From the NCBI GenBank assembly GCA_046546095.1, contig JBKGYK010000002.1, positions 1 to 64,000 on the forward strand: a stretch of DNA of 64,000 bases, read 5' to 3'. Shown in pieces: positions 51,189 through 60,469 of the stretch. The notes below the pieces were generated by a model, which worked only from the letters and a program-made list of their open reading frames with translations, made no database searches and was not told the origin of the DNA. Position 1 is the stretch's first letter, and the number at the start of each line of letters is the position of its first letter. The stretch comes from JAQIBY01 sp046546095. GTDB lineage: Bacteria; Bacteroidota; Bacteroidia; Bacteroidales; ML635J-15. Made by a program: the position numbers and the translations under genes.

Positions 51189-51863
51189 CTATTTATAGTG
51201 CTGTAGTAATTCATTAAAGCAGATAGGTGTTGTAGCGGTCAAAGATACCACATTTTTATCCCGTGGATGGACAAAAGTGAGTCCTGATGCATGCAGGAAC
51301 AGCCGGTTGAGTCCCGTTTTTTCTTTGATATGTTTATTAAGATCCCAGTCGCCGTGTTGTGTGTCACCAATGATGTCATACCGTAATCCGGATAAATGCT
51401 GCCTGATTTGGTGCCATCTGCCGGTCTCAATTTCTATTTCCAGAAGATTGAGGTACAAATCAATCCCGTTTTTGTCTTTTTCACCTGTATCCACCTGCTC
51501 CAGCCGTTTGTAAAATGTCACTGCAGACAGTTTTTTGCCTTTCTTCCGGTCAAAAACCGGCTTGTCAACTTGTCCATCAGCCGGCACCGATCCTTTAGTT
51601 ATGGCCAAATATGTTTTTTTGATTTTTTTCTGCCTGAACATGGCATTGAATGACTCTGTTGTTTCTTTGTCAAAACAGAGAATGATCAGTCCTGATGTTT
51701 TTGCATCCAGTCTGTGTGGATTGTAAATGTTTTTTTTGAAGTATTCAGCAGCCTGCTTGTTGAGATAATCAGCATCAAGCTGCATGTAACTGTTTTTTGT
51801 AACTGCCAGGCCTGCTGGTTTATTAACGATGGCAAAGGTTTCTTCCTGATGTATGATTTCCAT
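51189..51863 (-). CDS. RluA-type pseudouridine synthase (TruC-like)
   Basis: A 224-residue enzyme with the RluA catalytic motif HRLDAKTSG, nucleophile Asp53. It also has the KIKKTYLAITKG core strand and the conserved GRWHQIRQHL and RLFLHASGLTF segments of the family. No S4 domain precedes it, as in TruC and RluA. It isomerises uridine to pseudouridine in tRNA or rRNA (known); the exact site is not predictable. It starts 10 bases after the hybrid kinase gene ends, so it is probably co-transcribed with the phosphorelay genes. Confidence 0.9.
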   Translation of the reverse strand: MEIIHQEETFAIVNKPAGLAVTKNSYMQLDADYLNKQAAEYFKKNIYNPHRLDAKTSGLIILCFDKETTESFNAMFRQKKIKKTYLAITKGSVPADGQVDKPVFDRKKGKKLSAVTFYKRLEQVDTGEKDKNGIDLYLNLLEIEIETGRWHQIRQHLSGLRYDIIGDTQHGDWDLNKHIKEKTGLNRLFLHASGLTFVHPRDKNVVSLTATTPICFNELLQHYK

Positions 51864-51873
51864 GAGGGGATAA

Positions 51874-54186
51874 TTACTTGCTGATGTCGAAATGTTGATT
51901 GATCAGTTTGATGAGTTCTGTATTTTTAATTGGTTTTGAGATATAGTGATTGCAACCTGCAGCCAGTGCCTTTTCCTTATCATCTTTTCCTGCAAAAGCT
52001 GTTTGAGCGATCAGAAGAATCTCCGGATTGAATTTTCTGATTTGCCGTGCCGCTTCCAGCCCGTCCATGCCAGGCATTTTGATGTCCATCAGAACTACAT
52101 CGGTTCCGGGTTTGTTTTTGCAAAGTTCTACAGCCTCTGTGCCTGTTGTCGCATAGGAAATTTCACTTGCATACTTTTTTACTATCAGGGAAAGCAATTT
52201 TCTGGTGGCAGGATCATCATCTGCGATCAGTATAATGATTTTACTGCTGCCTGCCTCAGGCAATGTGAGATGGATATTGTCAGAGTTTTCCTGGCCATCA
52301 TCTGTTTCATTGGCTGTGAATTTTGCCGGAAGGCTAACGATAAATTTTGTTCCGTATCCTGGCTCTGATGTGAGCTGAATAGTGCCACCCAGCATTTCCG
52401 TGTATGATTTGCTTATGGCAAGTCCCAGGCCTGAACCCTGAAATGCTTTTTTATCTTGCAGGTCTGATTTAACGAAGCGTTCAAATATGGCCTTGTGCCT
52501 GTTGTTTGGAATCCCAATTCCGCTGTCCTCTACAAAGAAATCCAGTGTTTGGCTTCGGATATTATATCCCATTCTGATTTCTCCTTTGGGGGTGAATTTC
52601 AAGGCATTTTTAATCAAATTGGTCAGAATTGAGCTGATCTTGTTTTCATCACTGAGAAATGTTATCCGTTCCTCCGGTTTTGTATTGCTGAGCTCTAGTT
52701 TCAGACCTTTTTTCTCAGCTTCGGGACGGAAAAAATCATATAGCTCCCGGATAATTTTCCAGGGGTCTGTTTCCTTTTCCTGAATCTGAACTTGTCCGGT
52801 ATCGATTTTTGATACTTCAATGATGTCATTCAGTGTTTCCAGCATGCGTTGGCCACTTCTACGGATGATGTCTATATACATGTTTTTTTCTTCATCAGTG
52901 AGTTCAGGTTCAGACAACAAATCGGTGAAGCCCAGGATGCCATTCATAGGTGTACGTATTTCATGGCTCATGTTAGCAAGAAAGGCTGATTTGAGATGGT
53001 CGCTTTCCTCTGCTTTTTCTTTGGCAGCAACCAGGTCTTCCAGCATTTTTTTCTTTTTTGTAATGTCCTCTTTGATGGCCAGAAAATGAATAATTTCTTC
53101 TTTTTCATTAAAAATGGGCGATATTGTAGCCTGTTCCCAGTATGTTCTTCCGCTTTTTGTTTTATTTCTGAGCTCACCGTGCCATGTTTTCCCTGCGGTA
53201 ATTGTATCCCACAGCTCCTTATAAAAGCTGGAAGAATGGTAGCCTGAATTGAAAATTCTTGGTGTTTTCCCTATAACTTCATCAGCCCGAAATCCGGTAA
53301 TTTCCGTAAAAACCGGGTTAACGTATTCAATCTTTCCGTTTCTGTCGGTTATTTCAATGGCAATCGGGTTTTGCTCTACAGCCCTGCTCAGGAGTTGTAT
53401 CTGTTCTTTGGCTTTTTTCCTTTCGGTAATGTCCCGGGCAACACTTAATACAGCTGTTTTGCCCTGATATTGAATCAGACTGGAGCTGATTTCAACCGGA
53501 ATATGTTTGCCATTTTTGGTTATGTGTAGTGTTTCAAAAACCTGAATTCTGCCTTCCTTTAAATTCCTGATCATATTGTTAATCCAGTCCTGATCGTGTA
53601 AAGCATCAATGCTTGTAAGACCATTTCTGCGCAGTTCTTCACGGGTGAAACCCAGTGTGATTTCTGCTCTTTGATTGACATCCAGCAATGTGCCGTCAGG
53701 AGAAATGATCCATACGGTTTCATTCATTCCGTTGATCAAATCCTTATATTCATGCAGGCTGTTGAATAACTGTTGTTCAACCTTTTGTTTTTCTGCAATG
53801 GCTTTGTGTTTTTCAATGGCTTCAGATATGGCAAATGGCAGACGGGTGATTTTTTCCTTGAGTACATAATCATCAGCACCGGCTTTCATGCACTTAACAG
53901 CAGTTTCTTCATTCATTGATCCTGTAAGAATGATGAAAGGCACCCGGCGATTTTGTGACAGATTGATTTTCAAAGCACGCATTCCGTCAAAAACCGGCAT
54001 GGAATAGTCTGACACGATAATGTCGGGCTTGAAGTTTTTCAGGCTTCTGATAAAATCTTCCTCTGTTTCAACCAACCTGTAATCAAAATCAATCTTTTCT
54101 TTCCTGATCGCTCTTTGTGCCATCTCAAAATCTGTTGGGATATCCTCCACAAACAAAATTTTGATTTTTTCTTGTGATGCTGTCAT
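51874..54186 (-). CDS. Hybrid sensor kinase REC-PAS-PAS-HisKA-HATPase-REC
   Basis: A 770-residue soluble protein without membrane segments. Domain order: an N-terminal receiver (about 8-125, phosphoacceptor Asp60 in IVSDYSMP), two PAS domains (about 150-265 and 270-385), HisKA with His408 in NMSHEIRTPMNG, HATPase (DSGIGI, GSGLGLAIS), and a C-terminal receiver with Asp701 in LMDIKMPGMDG and Lys in ISKPI. All phosphotransfer residues are intact. A receiver at each end suggests it takes phosphate from another kinase and passes it on. The ATG at 54186 (MTASQEKIKI) is preferred; the frame runs to 54321 but that part is not protein-like. Confidence 0.93.
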   Translation of the reverse strand: MTASQEKIKILFVEDIPTDFEMAQRAIRKEKIDFDYRLVETEEDFIRSLKNFKPDIIVSDYSMPVFDGMRALKINLSQNRRVPFIILTGSMNEETAVKCMKAGADDYVLKEKITRLPFAISEAIEKHKAIAEKQKVEQQLFNSLHEYKDLINGMNETVWIISPDGTLLDVNQRAEITLGFTREELRRNGLTSIDALHDQDWINNMIRNLKEGRIQVFETLHITKNGKHIPVEISSSLIQYQGKTAVLSVARDITERKKAKEQIQLLSRAVEQNPIAIEITDRNGKIEYVNPVFTEITGFRADEVIGKTPRIFNSGYHSSSFYKELWDTITAGKTWHGELRNKTKSGRTYWEQATISPIFNEKEEIIHFLAIKEDITKKKKMLEDLVAAKEKAEESDHLKSAFLANMSHEIRTPMNGILGFTDLLSEPELTDEEKNMYIDIIRRSGQRMLETLNDIIEVSKIDTGQVQIQEKETDPWKIIRELYDFFRPEAEKKGLKLELSNTKPEERITFLSDENKISSILTNLIKNALKFTPKGEIRMGYNIRSQTLDFFVEDSGIGIPNNRHKAIFERFVKSDLQDKKAFQGSGLGLAISKSYTEMLGGTIQLTSEPGYGTKFIVSLPAKFTANETDDGQENSDNIHLTLPEAGSSKIIILIADDDPATRKLLSLIVKKYASEISYATTGTEAVELCKNKPGTDVVLMDIKMPGMDGLEAARQIRKFNPEILLIAQTAFAGKDDKEKALAAGCNHYISKPIKNTELIKLINQHFDISK

Positions 54187-54250
54187 GTTCGCTATTTTAT
54201 TACTTAAATGATATCTGACATTTGTTTCCGCAAGGCGTTTTTTGCCTGAA

Positions 54251-54694
54251 TTATTCCGGTAGTGAATTGAGCAACAACCAATATAATCCAAGGTTTTGTA
54301 CTGCTGCAACAAATTTATCAAAATCTACCGGTTTAATGATATAACTGTTAACTCCCAGATCGTAACTTTGTATCATATCTGACTCCTCAGAAGAGGATGT
54401 CAGGATAATGACCGGAATAAATTTGGTTTCCTGATTGCTTTTGATTTGCTTTAATACCTCAAGCCCGTCAACACGGGGCAATTTCAGGTCAAGTAAAATA
54501 ACTTTGGGCTTATTGCGCATGTTACGTTTTGCATATATGCCCCTGGCAAAAATAAAGTCAAGTGCTTTGTCTCCGTCATCAACCACTGTGATATTGTTGG
54601 TTAAATTGTTTTGTTTGAAGGCACGAACCGCTATTTCAGCATCATTGTGGTTGTCCTCTACGATCAGTATTTCCGTGTTGTTTAGTTTATCCAT
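54251..54694 (-). CDS. Stand-alone receiver (Rcp1/CheY-like)
   Basis: A 147-residue single-domain response regulator with Glu13/Asp14, phosphoacceptor Asp69 in LLDLKLPRVDG, Thr in ILTSSS and Lys in IIKPV. It has no output domain. The insertion FIFARGIYAKRNM before the phosphoacceptor strand is typical of the Rcp1 group that serves phytochrome-type kinases. It is placed between a sensor kinase and a hybrid kinase on the same strand, so it is the likely shuttle between them (inference). Confidence 0.92.
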   Translation of the reverse strand: MDKLNNTEILIVEDNHNDAEIAVRAFKQNNLTNNITVVDDGDKALDFIFARGIYAKRNMRNKPKVILLDLKLPRVDGLEVLKQIKSNQETKFIPVIILTSSSEESDMIQSYDLGVNSYIIKPVDFDKFVAAVQNLGLYWLLLNSLPE

Positions 54695-54752
54695 GTCATT
54701 TTTGTTTGTATATACTCAGTTCAGTAAATAAATTATTCTGTTTCCTATTGAT

Positions 54753-56921
54753 TTACGATTCCGGGATCGTAAAAGAAACGACAGTTCCTTTGTTAATTTC
54801 ACTTTCCACATTGACTTCACCTCTGTGCCTGTTGATAATTCTTTTGACGATAGCAAGTCCGACACCGGTTCCTTCAAATTCCTTTTCGCTGTGTAGCCGT
54901 TGAAAAACGCCAAACAGTTTATGTTTGTACCTGGGATCGAACCCGGCACCATGGTCTTTGATACTATATAGTATTTTGTCTTTTGTTTTTTCTGCATATA
55001 TCTCAATAACTTTTGTGTCTGATTTTGAGCTGTATTTTAGTGCATTGCTGATCAGGTTTTGCCATACCTGTTTTATCAGGTTGATATCGGTTTTTGCTTT
55101 GGGCATATCTGCTATGCTAATATCAAATGATTCCTTTTCTTCTTCGGTTGCGATTTCATGGTACATGGCTTTTGCAACAGCAGTCATATCAGTTTCCGTA
55201 AGCTCAATTCTGGAACGGGATACACGTGAGAGGTTAAGCAAATCGGAGATTAACTGATCCATCTTTGCCGCATTGTTCCGGATTGTGTGAATATAGCGTT
55301 TGCCTTCATCATCCAACTTATCGGCGAAATCGTCATGTAAAAATTTTGCAAAACCATTGATGGCCCGCAAAGGAGCTCTCAGGTCATGCGATACAGAATA
55401 CGTAAATGCTTTCAGTTCCTGATTGGAGTGCTCCAGCTTCCGGCGTTCTTCCTTTAGTTCTTCTGTTCGCTTGTTGAGGTCCTCTACCATATATAGCATG
55501 GCTGTTTGACTTTTGTCAAGATATGATACTTTTTCGTTTAGTTCCCTGGTTCTTTCCTCTACTTTCATCTCCAGCTCATTGGTTAATTTTGTCAGGGCAA
55601 TTTCTTTGGTTTTTATTTCTGTGATATCTGCTATATTACCGTATATTTTGCTGATTTCTCCATGTTGGTATTCTGCTTTACCCATAGTTTTAATCCATTT
55701 TTGTTCTCCTGTAGCTGTCTTGATCTGTAAAACAAGGCTATAGCTTTGGCCGCTCTCCATGAGTTTAAGAAATGCTTCTGTGAGGATTTGCTGGTCTTTG
55801 GGACGATAAAATGACAGGGCATTATCCGGACCCGGCTTAAAATCGTTTTCACTGACACCAAATATGGCATAGGTGCCTAATGTCCAGATAAGGGTCTGTG
55901 TATTCTTGTCGAATTCCCAACCACCGGTTTTTGATGTCTTTTCCAGCTCATTCAGAAAAATTTTCTGCCTGTTCAGATTCTCCAGGGTTGCTTTGTGTTT
56001 ATCGATCTCGTTATGCAGGCTCCATGTCCTTCTCTTTACCTCTTTTCGAAGCATGAATATCCAGGATGCAATAAGCAGAATGGATAAGGGAATCATAATA
56101 TACAGTAAAAGCTTGACAAAGGCTTTCCTGTCAAAACTGTTGTCATTATCTACTCCAAACCATTTTTCCTTTAAATTGTCATACGTGTTGTTGGCTATAA
56201 TGATTGATAATCCTTCATTGAGTCTGGCCAGGGTGGCTGAATCTCCTTTTTGAACAGCGAAACAAAAGTCCTGTCTGAATTGTGGGATGTAAAAATCCAG
56301 TGCTTGTATGGATTCTATGTTTAACTCTTCCAGTAGTGTGATGCCGGTAATTCTTTGTGTGATGAGTGCGTCGTATTTTCCCTGTGCCAGTTCTTTAAAG
56401 GCCTGTTCATAGGTTGGGGTTGTGAAAATTTTATCAGAGATGCTGTCCCGTCTGACAAACTCCTCGGCATTGTCTCCCTTCATTACCACAATCTCTTTGT
56501 CTTTCAGATCGTTGAGATTGTCAATGCCTTTTGTGCCTTCTCTTACAAACACAGCACCATGCAGCGACAGGTAAGGCATGGTGAAATCAAAAATTTCTTC
56601 CCGTTCAGGAGTACGGCCCACAAGAGGCAGAGCATCCAGTTCTCCATTGGCCAGCTCGTGTTTGATTTTTTCCCATATACCGATTTTTATGTTCAGATTC
56701 AAGCCCGTTGCATCCGCAGTGGCTTGAAAAAGGTCAATTGAAAATCCGGATGGGTTCCCGTTTTCATCTACCATGCAATAGGGAGGATAGTCAGGCTCAC
56801 AAGCAATGAGAATGGTGTCTTCGGAAAAACCAATTGCAGGACTCTGTATCTGTGCGTGCATTATGCCGGGCAACACGAAAGTTGCTGACAGAATGATGAT
56901 TGTAATGAGCTTTTTTCTCAT
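54753..56921 (-). CDS. Sensor kinase with periplasmic substrate-binding (SBP_bac_3) domain
   Basis: A 722-residue protein. Signal peptide (about 1-24, ending MHAQ), then a periplasmic solute-binding protein-like domain (about 35-265; ILIACEPDYPPYCMVDENGNPSGFSIDLF and KYDALITQRITG), one membrane helix (about 277-300), a PAS domain (about 330-435) and a long coiled coil (about 435-500). HisKA has His512 in SVSHDLRAPLRAINGFAKFL, and HATPase has DHGAGF and GTGVGLAIVKRI. The layout resembles BvgS/EvgS-like flytrap sensors without their relay domains. The ligand is probably a small polar solute such as an amino acid (inference). Start chosen at 56921. Confidence 0.92.
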   Translation of the reverse strand: MRKKLITIIILSATFVLPGIMHAQIQSPAIGFSEDTILIACEPDYPPYCMVDENGNPSGFSIDLFQATADATGLNLNIKIGIWEKIKHELANGELDALPLVGRTPEREEIFDFTMPYLSLHGAVFVREGTKGIDNLNDLKDKEIVVMKGDNAEEFVRRDSISDKIFTTPTYEQAFKELAQGKYDALITQRITGITLLEELNIESIQALDFYIPQFRQDFCFAVQKGDSATLARLNEGLSIIIANNTYDNLKEKWFGVDNDNSFDRKAFVKLLLYIMIPLSILLIASWIFMLRKEVKRRTWSLHNEIDKHKATLENLNRQKIFLNELEKTSKTGGWEFDKNTQTLIWTLGTYAIFGVSENDFKPGPDNALSFYRPKDQQILTEAFLKLMESGQSYSLVLQIKTATGEQKWIKTMGKAEYQHGEISKIYGNIADITEIKTKEIALTKLTNELEMKVEERTRELNEKVSYLDKSQTAMLYMVEDLNKRTEELKEERRKLEHSNQELKAFTYSVSHDLRAPLRAINGFAKFLHDDFADKLDDEGKRYIHTIRNNAAKMDQLISDLLNLSRVSRSRIELTETDMTAVAKAMYHEIATEEEKESFDISIADMPKAKTDINLIKQVWQNLISNALKYSSKSDTKVIEIYAEKTKDKILYSIKDHGAGFDPRYKHKLFGVFQRLHSEKEFEGTGVGLAIVKRIINRHRGEVNVESEINKGTVVSFTIPES

Positions 56922-56990
56922 AAGGGATTGTTTTTCATAGGTTTGTCGCCCCTGCATTTTTGTCATTTTGTCTTCCTGATTGGATCGTTA

Positions 56991-58721
56991 TCATATGTTT
57001 TTGTTGTTTTCCTCTTTTAGCCTTTCAATTTCATCAGTGAGCTCCTTTATTCTGAATTCCCTTTCTATGGTTGCTCTGTGAAAGCGTTCAAGTTCGGCAA
57101 TTCTATCCTGCAACTCTGCGGTTTTTTTGCTGACCTGTCTTTTCAGATCATCCCTCAGTTTTTGCAGCTCACTCTGTGCTTGTTTGCGTTTGGTGATGTC
57201 TTCAATATATCCTTCAAGAAAATGCAGGTTGTTATTATTATCATATACTCCTTTGCCACGCTCCCAAATCCACCGCAATTCATTGTCTGCTGTTCGTAAT
57301 TGGTATTCTCCTTCATATTGTGTTTTGTTTTGAATGGCTTTTTGCCAGTTTATATAAATTGCTTCCCGGTATTCCGGTTCTATCAGGTCATTGTATGCAA
57401 GTGTTTCATTGTTGATCAGTGCTTCCGGATCGTATCCCGTTATTGTTTTGAAACCCTTGCTGATGTAAAGCATTGTCCAGTTTTTATCGTTATTACAGCG
57501 GTAGACAAAGCCCGGCAGGTTGCTGATGAGGGATGATAACTGTCTCTGTTGGTCTGCCAGTTTTTTTTCTGCTTCTTTTTGTGCCGTAATATCTCTGCCT
57601 ACACTCATGATTTCAGTGAGCCTGCCCTCATTGTTGGTAATTCCCGAAATAACCCACGCCAGCCAGCGCAAACCATATCGGGTGTAGGCTCTTTGTTCCA
57701 GATAAACCGAGTAAGGGGGGAATTGTAGCTTTTCCATGGCTTCTTTTGTTTTTATGCGATCTGCCGGATGAACAAAAGACATGATGTTTTTGCTGATAAG
57801 GTCATTTTCTGGTTTACCAAAAGTTGAGCAAAAGGAAGGACTGACAAATAAAAACATGCCCTCAAGGTCTGTTTTAATAAGCATCTCGGTTTGATTCTCA
57901 ACGATGAGCCTGTACTTTTCTTCGCTTTTCCGTAATTCTCTGGCTTGTTGTACTGTTTCTGTGGTATCCTCAACCAGGCCCATGCCTGAAGTGATCTTGC
58001 CGGCATCGTTTTTTATTCCCTTGAACTTTGCCCGGACAGGAATTTTCTTTCCTGAAGTTACCGCCTCATAAATATCTTCATAATATCCTGATCCGTTTGT
58101 GAGGGAGTTACGAATTGCCGACAAAAATGCCTTATCTTTAAGAGCTTCAAACATCTGCAGGCCGATTACTTTTTTCTTATCCGTACCTAATATCTCGGTT
58201 AATTTTTTATTGCAATCTATGATTTTACCATCTATGTCATAATGCAGAATTCCGATGGGTGACGCATGGAAAATGGTTGTGTACTTTTTTTCCTCACGTT
58301 TAACAAGCTCTTCAGCTTCCAGTTGCTTTGAGATATCCCTGATCATGCCTACTATTCCCAATTGTTTTCCATCATTGTTTTTCAATGGGAAAACACTCGT
58401 TTCCCCGGGGAAAATGCCTCCGTCTTTTTTCTTGTAGGCAATGGTAAAAGTGAAATCAGGATCAGGTATTTCTTTGATTTTTTCCCCCATTCTCGCATAT
58501 GTTGATTTGTCTCTGTATATGAATTCAGTGGTCTTGCCTTGAATTTCATCCAGAGAATATCCGAACAATTGACTGAAAGCAGGATTGCAATCAGTGATTC
58601 TGCGGTTTTTGTCAACAATGAGGACGGCATCACGAATACTGTTGTAGAGAATGGCAGAATTATCATAAGCTGCATGGCTTATGTTTTCTTTGCTTTTGTG
58701 ATCATTGTGGGAAGGTGCCAT
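56991..58721 (-). CDS. Multi-PAS protein without kinase domain
   Basis: A 576-residue soluble protein with four consecutive PAS domains, three of them ending in the PAC-like D[IT]T/S strand motif (MIRDISKQ near 125, SVGRDITAQKEAE near 385, YIEDITKRKQAQ near 520). A charged coiled coil follows, ending IAELERFHRATIEREFRIKELTDEIERLKEENN. There is no HisKA, HATPase, GGDEF or other output domain, and the reading frame ends cleanly with a stop 70 bases before the next gene. It probably senses small ligands or redox state and acts through protein contact with the neighbouring kinases (inference). Start chosen at 58721. Confidence 0.85.
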   Translation of the reverse strand: MAPSHNDHKSKENISHAAYDNSAILYNSIRDAVLIVDKNRRITDCNPAFSQLFGYSLDEIQGKTTEFIYRDKSTYARMGEKIKEIPDPDFTFTIAYKKKDGGIFPGETSVFPLKNNDGKQLGIVGMIRDISKQLEAEELVKREEKKYTTIFHASPIGILHYDIDGKIIDCNKKLTEILGTDKKKVIGLQMFEALKDKAFLSAIRNSLTNGSGYYEDIYEAVTSGKKIPVRAKFKGIKNDAGKITSGMGLVEDTTETVQQARELRKSEEKYRLIVENQTEMLIKTDLEGMFLFVSPSFCSTFGKPENDLISKNIMSFVHPADRIKTKEAMEKLQFPPYSVYLEQRAYTRYGLRWLAWVISGITNNEGRLTEIMSVGRDITAQKEAEKKLADQQRQLSSLISNLPGFVYRCNNDKNWTMLYISKGFKTITGYDPEALINNETLAYNDLIEPEYREAIYINWQKAIQNKTQYEGEYQLRTADNELRWIWERGKGVYDNNNNLHFLEGYIEDITKRKQAQSELQKLRDDLKRQVSKKTAELQDRIAELERFHRATIEREFRIKELTDEIERLKEENNKNI

Positions 58722-59100
58722 TGAAACTTTTTTTATCCCAAGATACGATAAATTTATCAAATAGTTGCCTGTTTATTGTAAAAGCAAATGATTGAATGCT
58801 GTTATCGGCATATAACATAGAATACTATAGTGCTTAGATTGCGCATTATGTCAATCATAAGGGTTAAATGATCATAAAGTATGATTATCACGTTTTTGCT
58901 TTGTAGAAATATATAAACAATGCATTCTTATTGCTTAATTTTTGCTGCTATATAATGGCCTTTAAGTAATGGCCTTAGCTTTTTGATATGTTAATTTTTT
59001 TTTGCTATTTGCTTAAACAAAATCATTCATGAAAGGTTGTGTTAAAATGTTAACATAAATAATTTTATATTTTTGTTTTGAAAACTGAAAAACATCGATA
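58722..59100. other. AT-rich promoter gap before nqr
   Basis: About 380 bases of AT-rich DNA between divergent genes. It contains TGTTAACA (59049-59056, a perfect 8-base palindrome) and the -7 box at 59068-59075. No gene or structured RNA was recognised. Confidence 0.45.
59068..59075 (+). promoter_or_regulatory. -7 element of the nqr operon promoter
   Basis: TATTTTTG is an exact TAnnTTTG, 25 bases before the nqrA start. The palindrome TGTTAACA sits just upstream, where a regulator could bind. No clear -33 TTG at ideal spacing. Confidence 0.55.
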
Positions 59101-60450
59101 ATGACGAAACCTGTTAAGATACGCAAAGGTCTGGATGTTCCGATAAAGGGTGAGCCTGAAAAGAAAATTAAAGAATTGTCAACACCTGAAGTCTTTGCAC
59201 TTAAACCGACAGATTTTCATGGTGTAAGGCCCAAAGTTATTGCCAAACCCGGTACCAGAGTAAAAGTGGGCTCTGTGGTGTATTATAATAAGTTTCATCC
59301 CGAAGTTAAATTTACCTCACCTGTATCCGGTGAGGTTACTGAAATTGTCAGGGGTGAGAAGCGGAAGATCCTGGAAATAAGGATTGCATCTGATGGCAGG
59401 TTTGAAAAAGAAACATTTGATATGCCCGATCCGGATACTGATGATAGGTTTGCCATCCGCTCGGTATTGCTGAAAAGCGGACTCTGGCCTTTGATAGTGC
59501 AGCGGCCTTTTGGTGTAATTCCTGCCCCTGATGATGAACCTGATGCCATTTTCGTATCGCTGTTCAATACTGCACCCCTTGCTCCGGATATGGATTTTGT
59601 TTTGAAAGATCAAATTGAAGATTTGAAGCGCGGGGCAAAGATCATTCATAAAATGACCGGCAGAATGATCAATTTCGGACTGAGTACAAGGTCTGAAAAA
59701 AAAATGTATGAAGATATACCTTATTCGGAGTTTCATACTTTTCAGGGCCCTCATCCTGCAGGAAATGTTGGTACACAAATCAACAAAGTCAGACCCATAA
59801 ATAAGGGTGAAATTTTCTGGACACTCAAAGCCCAGGATCTGGCCGTTATAGGTCGTTTTTTCCGTGAAAAGTTTCCAAATCCCCGGCGCATGATAGCTTT
59901 TGCAGGCTCAGAGCTGAAAGAGCGGTTTTATGCCAATGTGTTGCCTGGAGCTTCACTGCAGAGTGTGATTGACAAGTATCGAATCCAGGATAATGTGCGC
60001 ATTATCTCCGGTGATGTGTTGACCGGCACAAAGCTTACTGAGAAAGCATTTATCAGCTTCCAGCATGATATGATATCATTAATCCCCGAAGGAGATTATT
60101 ACGAATTTTTTGGCTGGGCAAAACCCGGATTCAATAAGTTTTCAGTATCAAAAACGTATTTTTCCTGGTTGTTTCCCGGCAAGAAGTACAGACTGGATAC
60201 AAACTATCATGGAGGCGAGCGTGCTTATGTGATGACCGGCGAATATGAAACGGTTTGTCCGATTGATATATATCCCCAGCAGCTTGTAAAGGCCTGTATG
60301 ATAAAAGATATTGATAAGATGGAGGAACTCGGAATCTATGAAGTGCTTGAGGAGGATATGGCTTTATGTGAATTTGTTTGTACGTCCAAAACAGAGGTTC
60401 AGGCTATTCTCAGAGAAGCACTTGACATGCTGAGAGAAGAATTGAGTTAA
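59101..60450 (+). CDS. nqrA: Na+-translocating NADH:quinone reductase subunit A
   Basis: A 449-residue subunit of the Na+-pumping NADH dehydrogenase. It starts KIRKGLDVPIKGEP and carries the NqrA landmarks HGVRPKVIAKPGTRVKVGSVVY, SPVSGEVTEIVRGEKRK and the later GPHPAGNVGTQIN segment. NqrA is peripheral, contacts quinone and docks on NqrB (known). It is the first gene of the nqrABCDEF operon, preceded by its promoter and followed after 19 bases by nqrB. Confidence 0.97.
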   Translation: MTKPVKIRKGLDVPIKGEPEKKIKELSTPEVFALKPTDFHGVRPKVIAKPGTRVKVGSVVYYNKFHPEVKFTSPVSGEVTEIVRGEKRKILEIRIASDGRFEKETFDMPDPDTDDRFAIRSVLLKSGLWPLIVQRPFGVIPAPDDEPDAIFVSLFNTAPLAPDMDFVLKDQIEDLKRGAKIIHKMTGRMINFGLSTRSEKKMYEDIPYSEFHTFQGPHPAGNVGTQINKVRPINKGEIFWTLKAQDLAVIGRFFREKFPNPRRMIAFAGSELKERFYANVLPGASLQSVIDKYRIQDNVRIISGDVLTGTKLTEKAFISFQHDMISLIPEGDYYEFFGWAKPGFNKFSVSKTYFSWLFPGKKYRLDTNYHGGERAYVMTGEYETVCPIDIYPQQLVKACMIKDIDKMEELGIYEVLEEDMALCEFVCTSKTEVQAILREALDMLREELS

Positions 60451-60469
60451 TCATGAAAAAAACGAAGGA

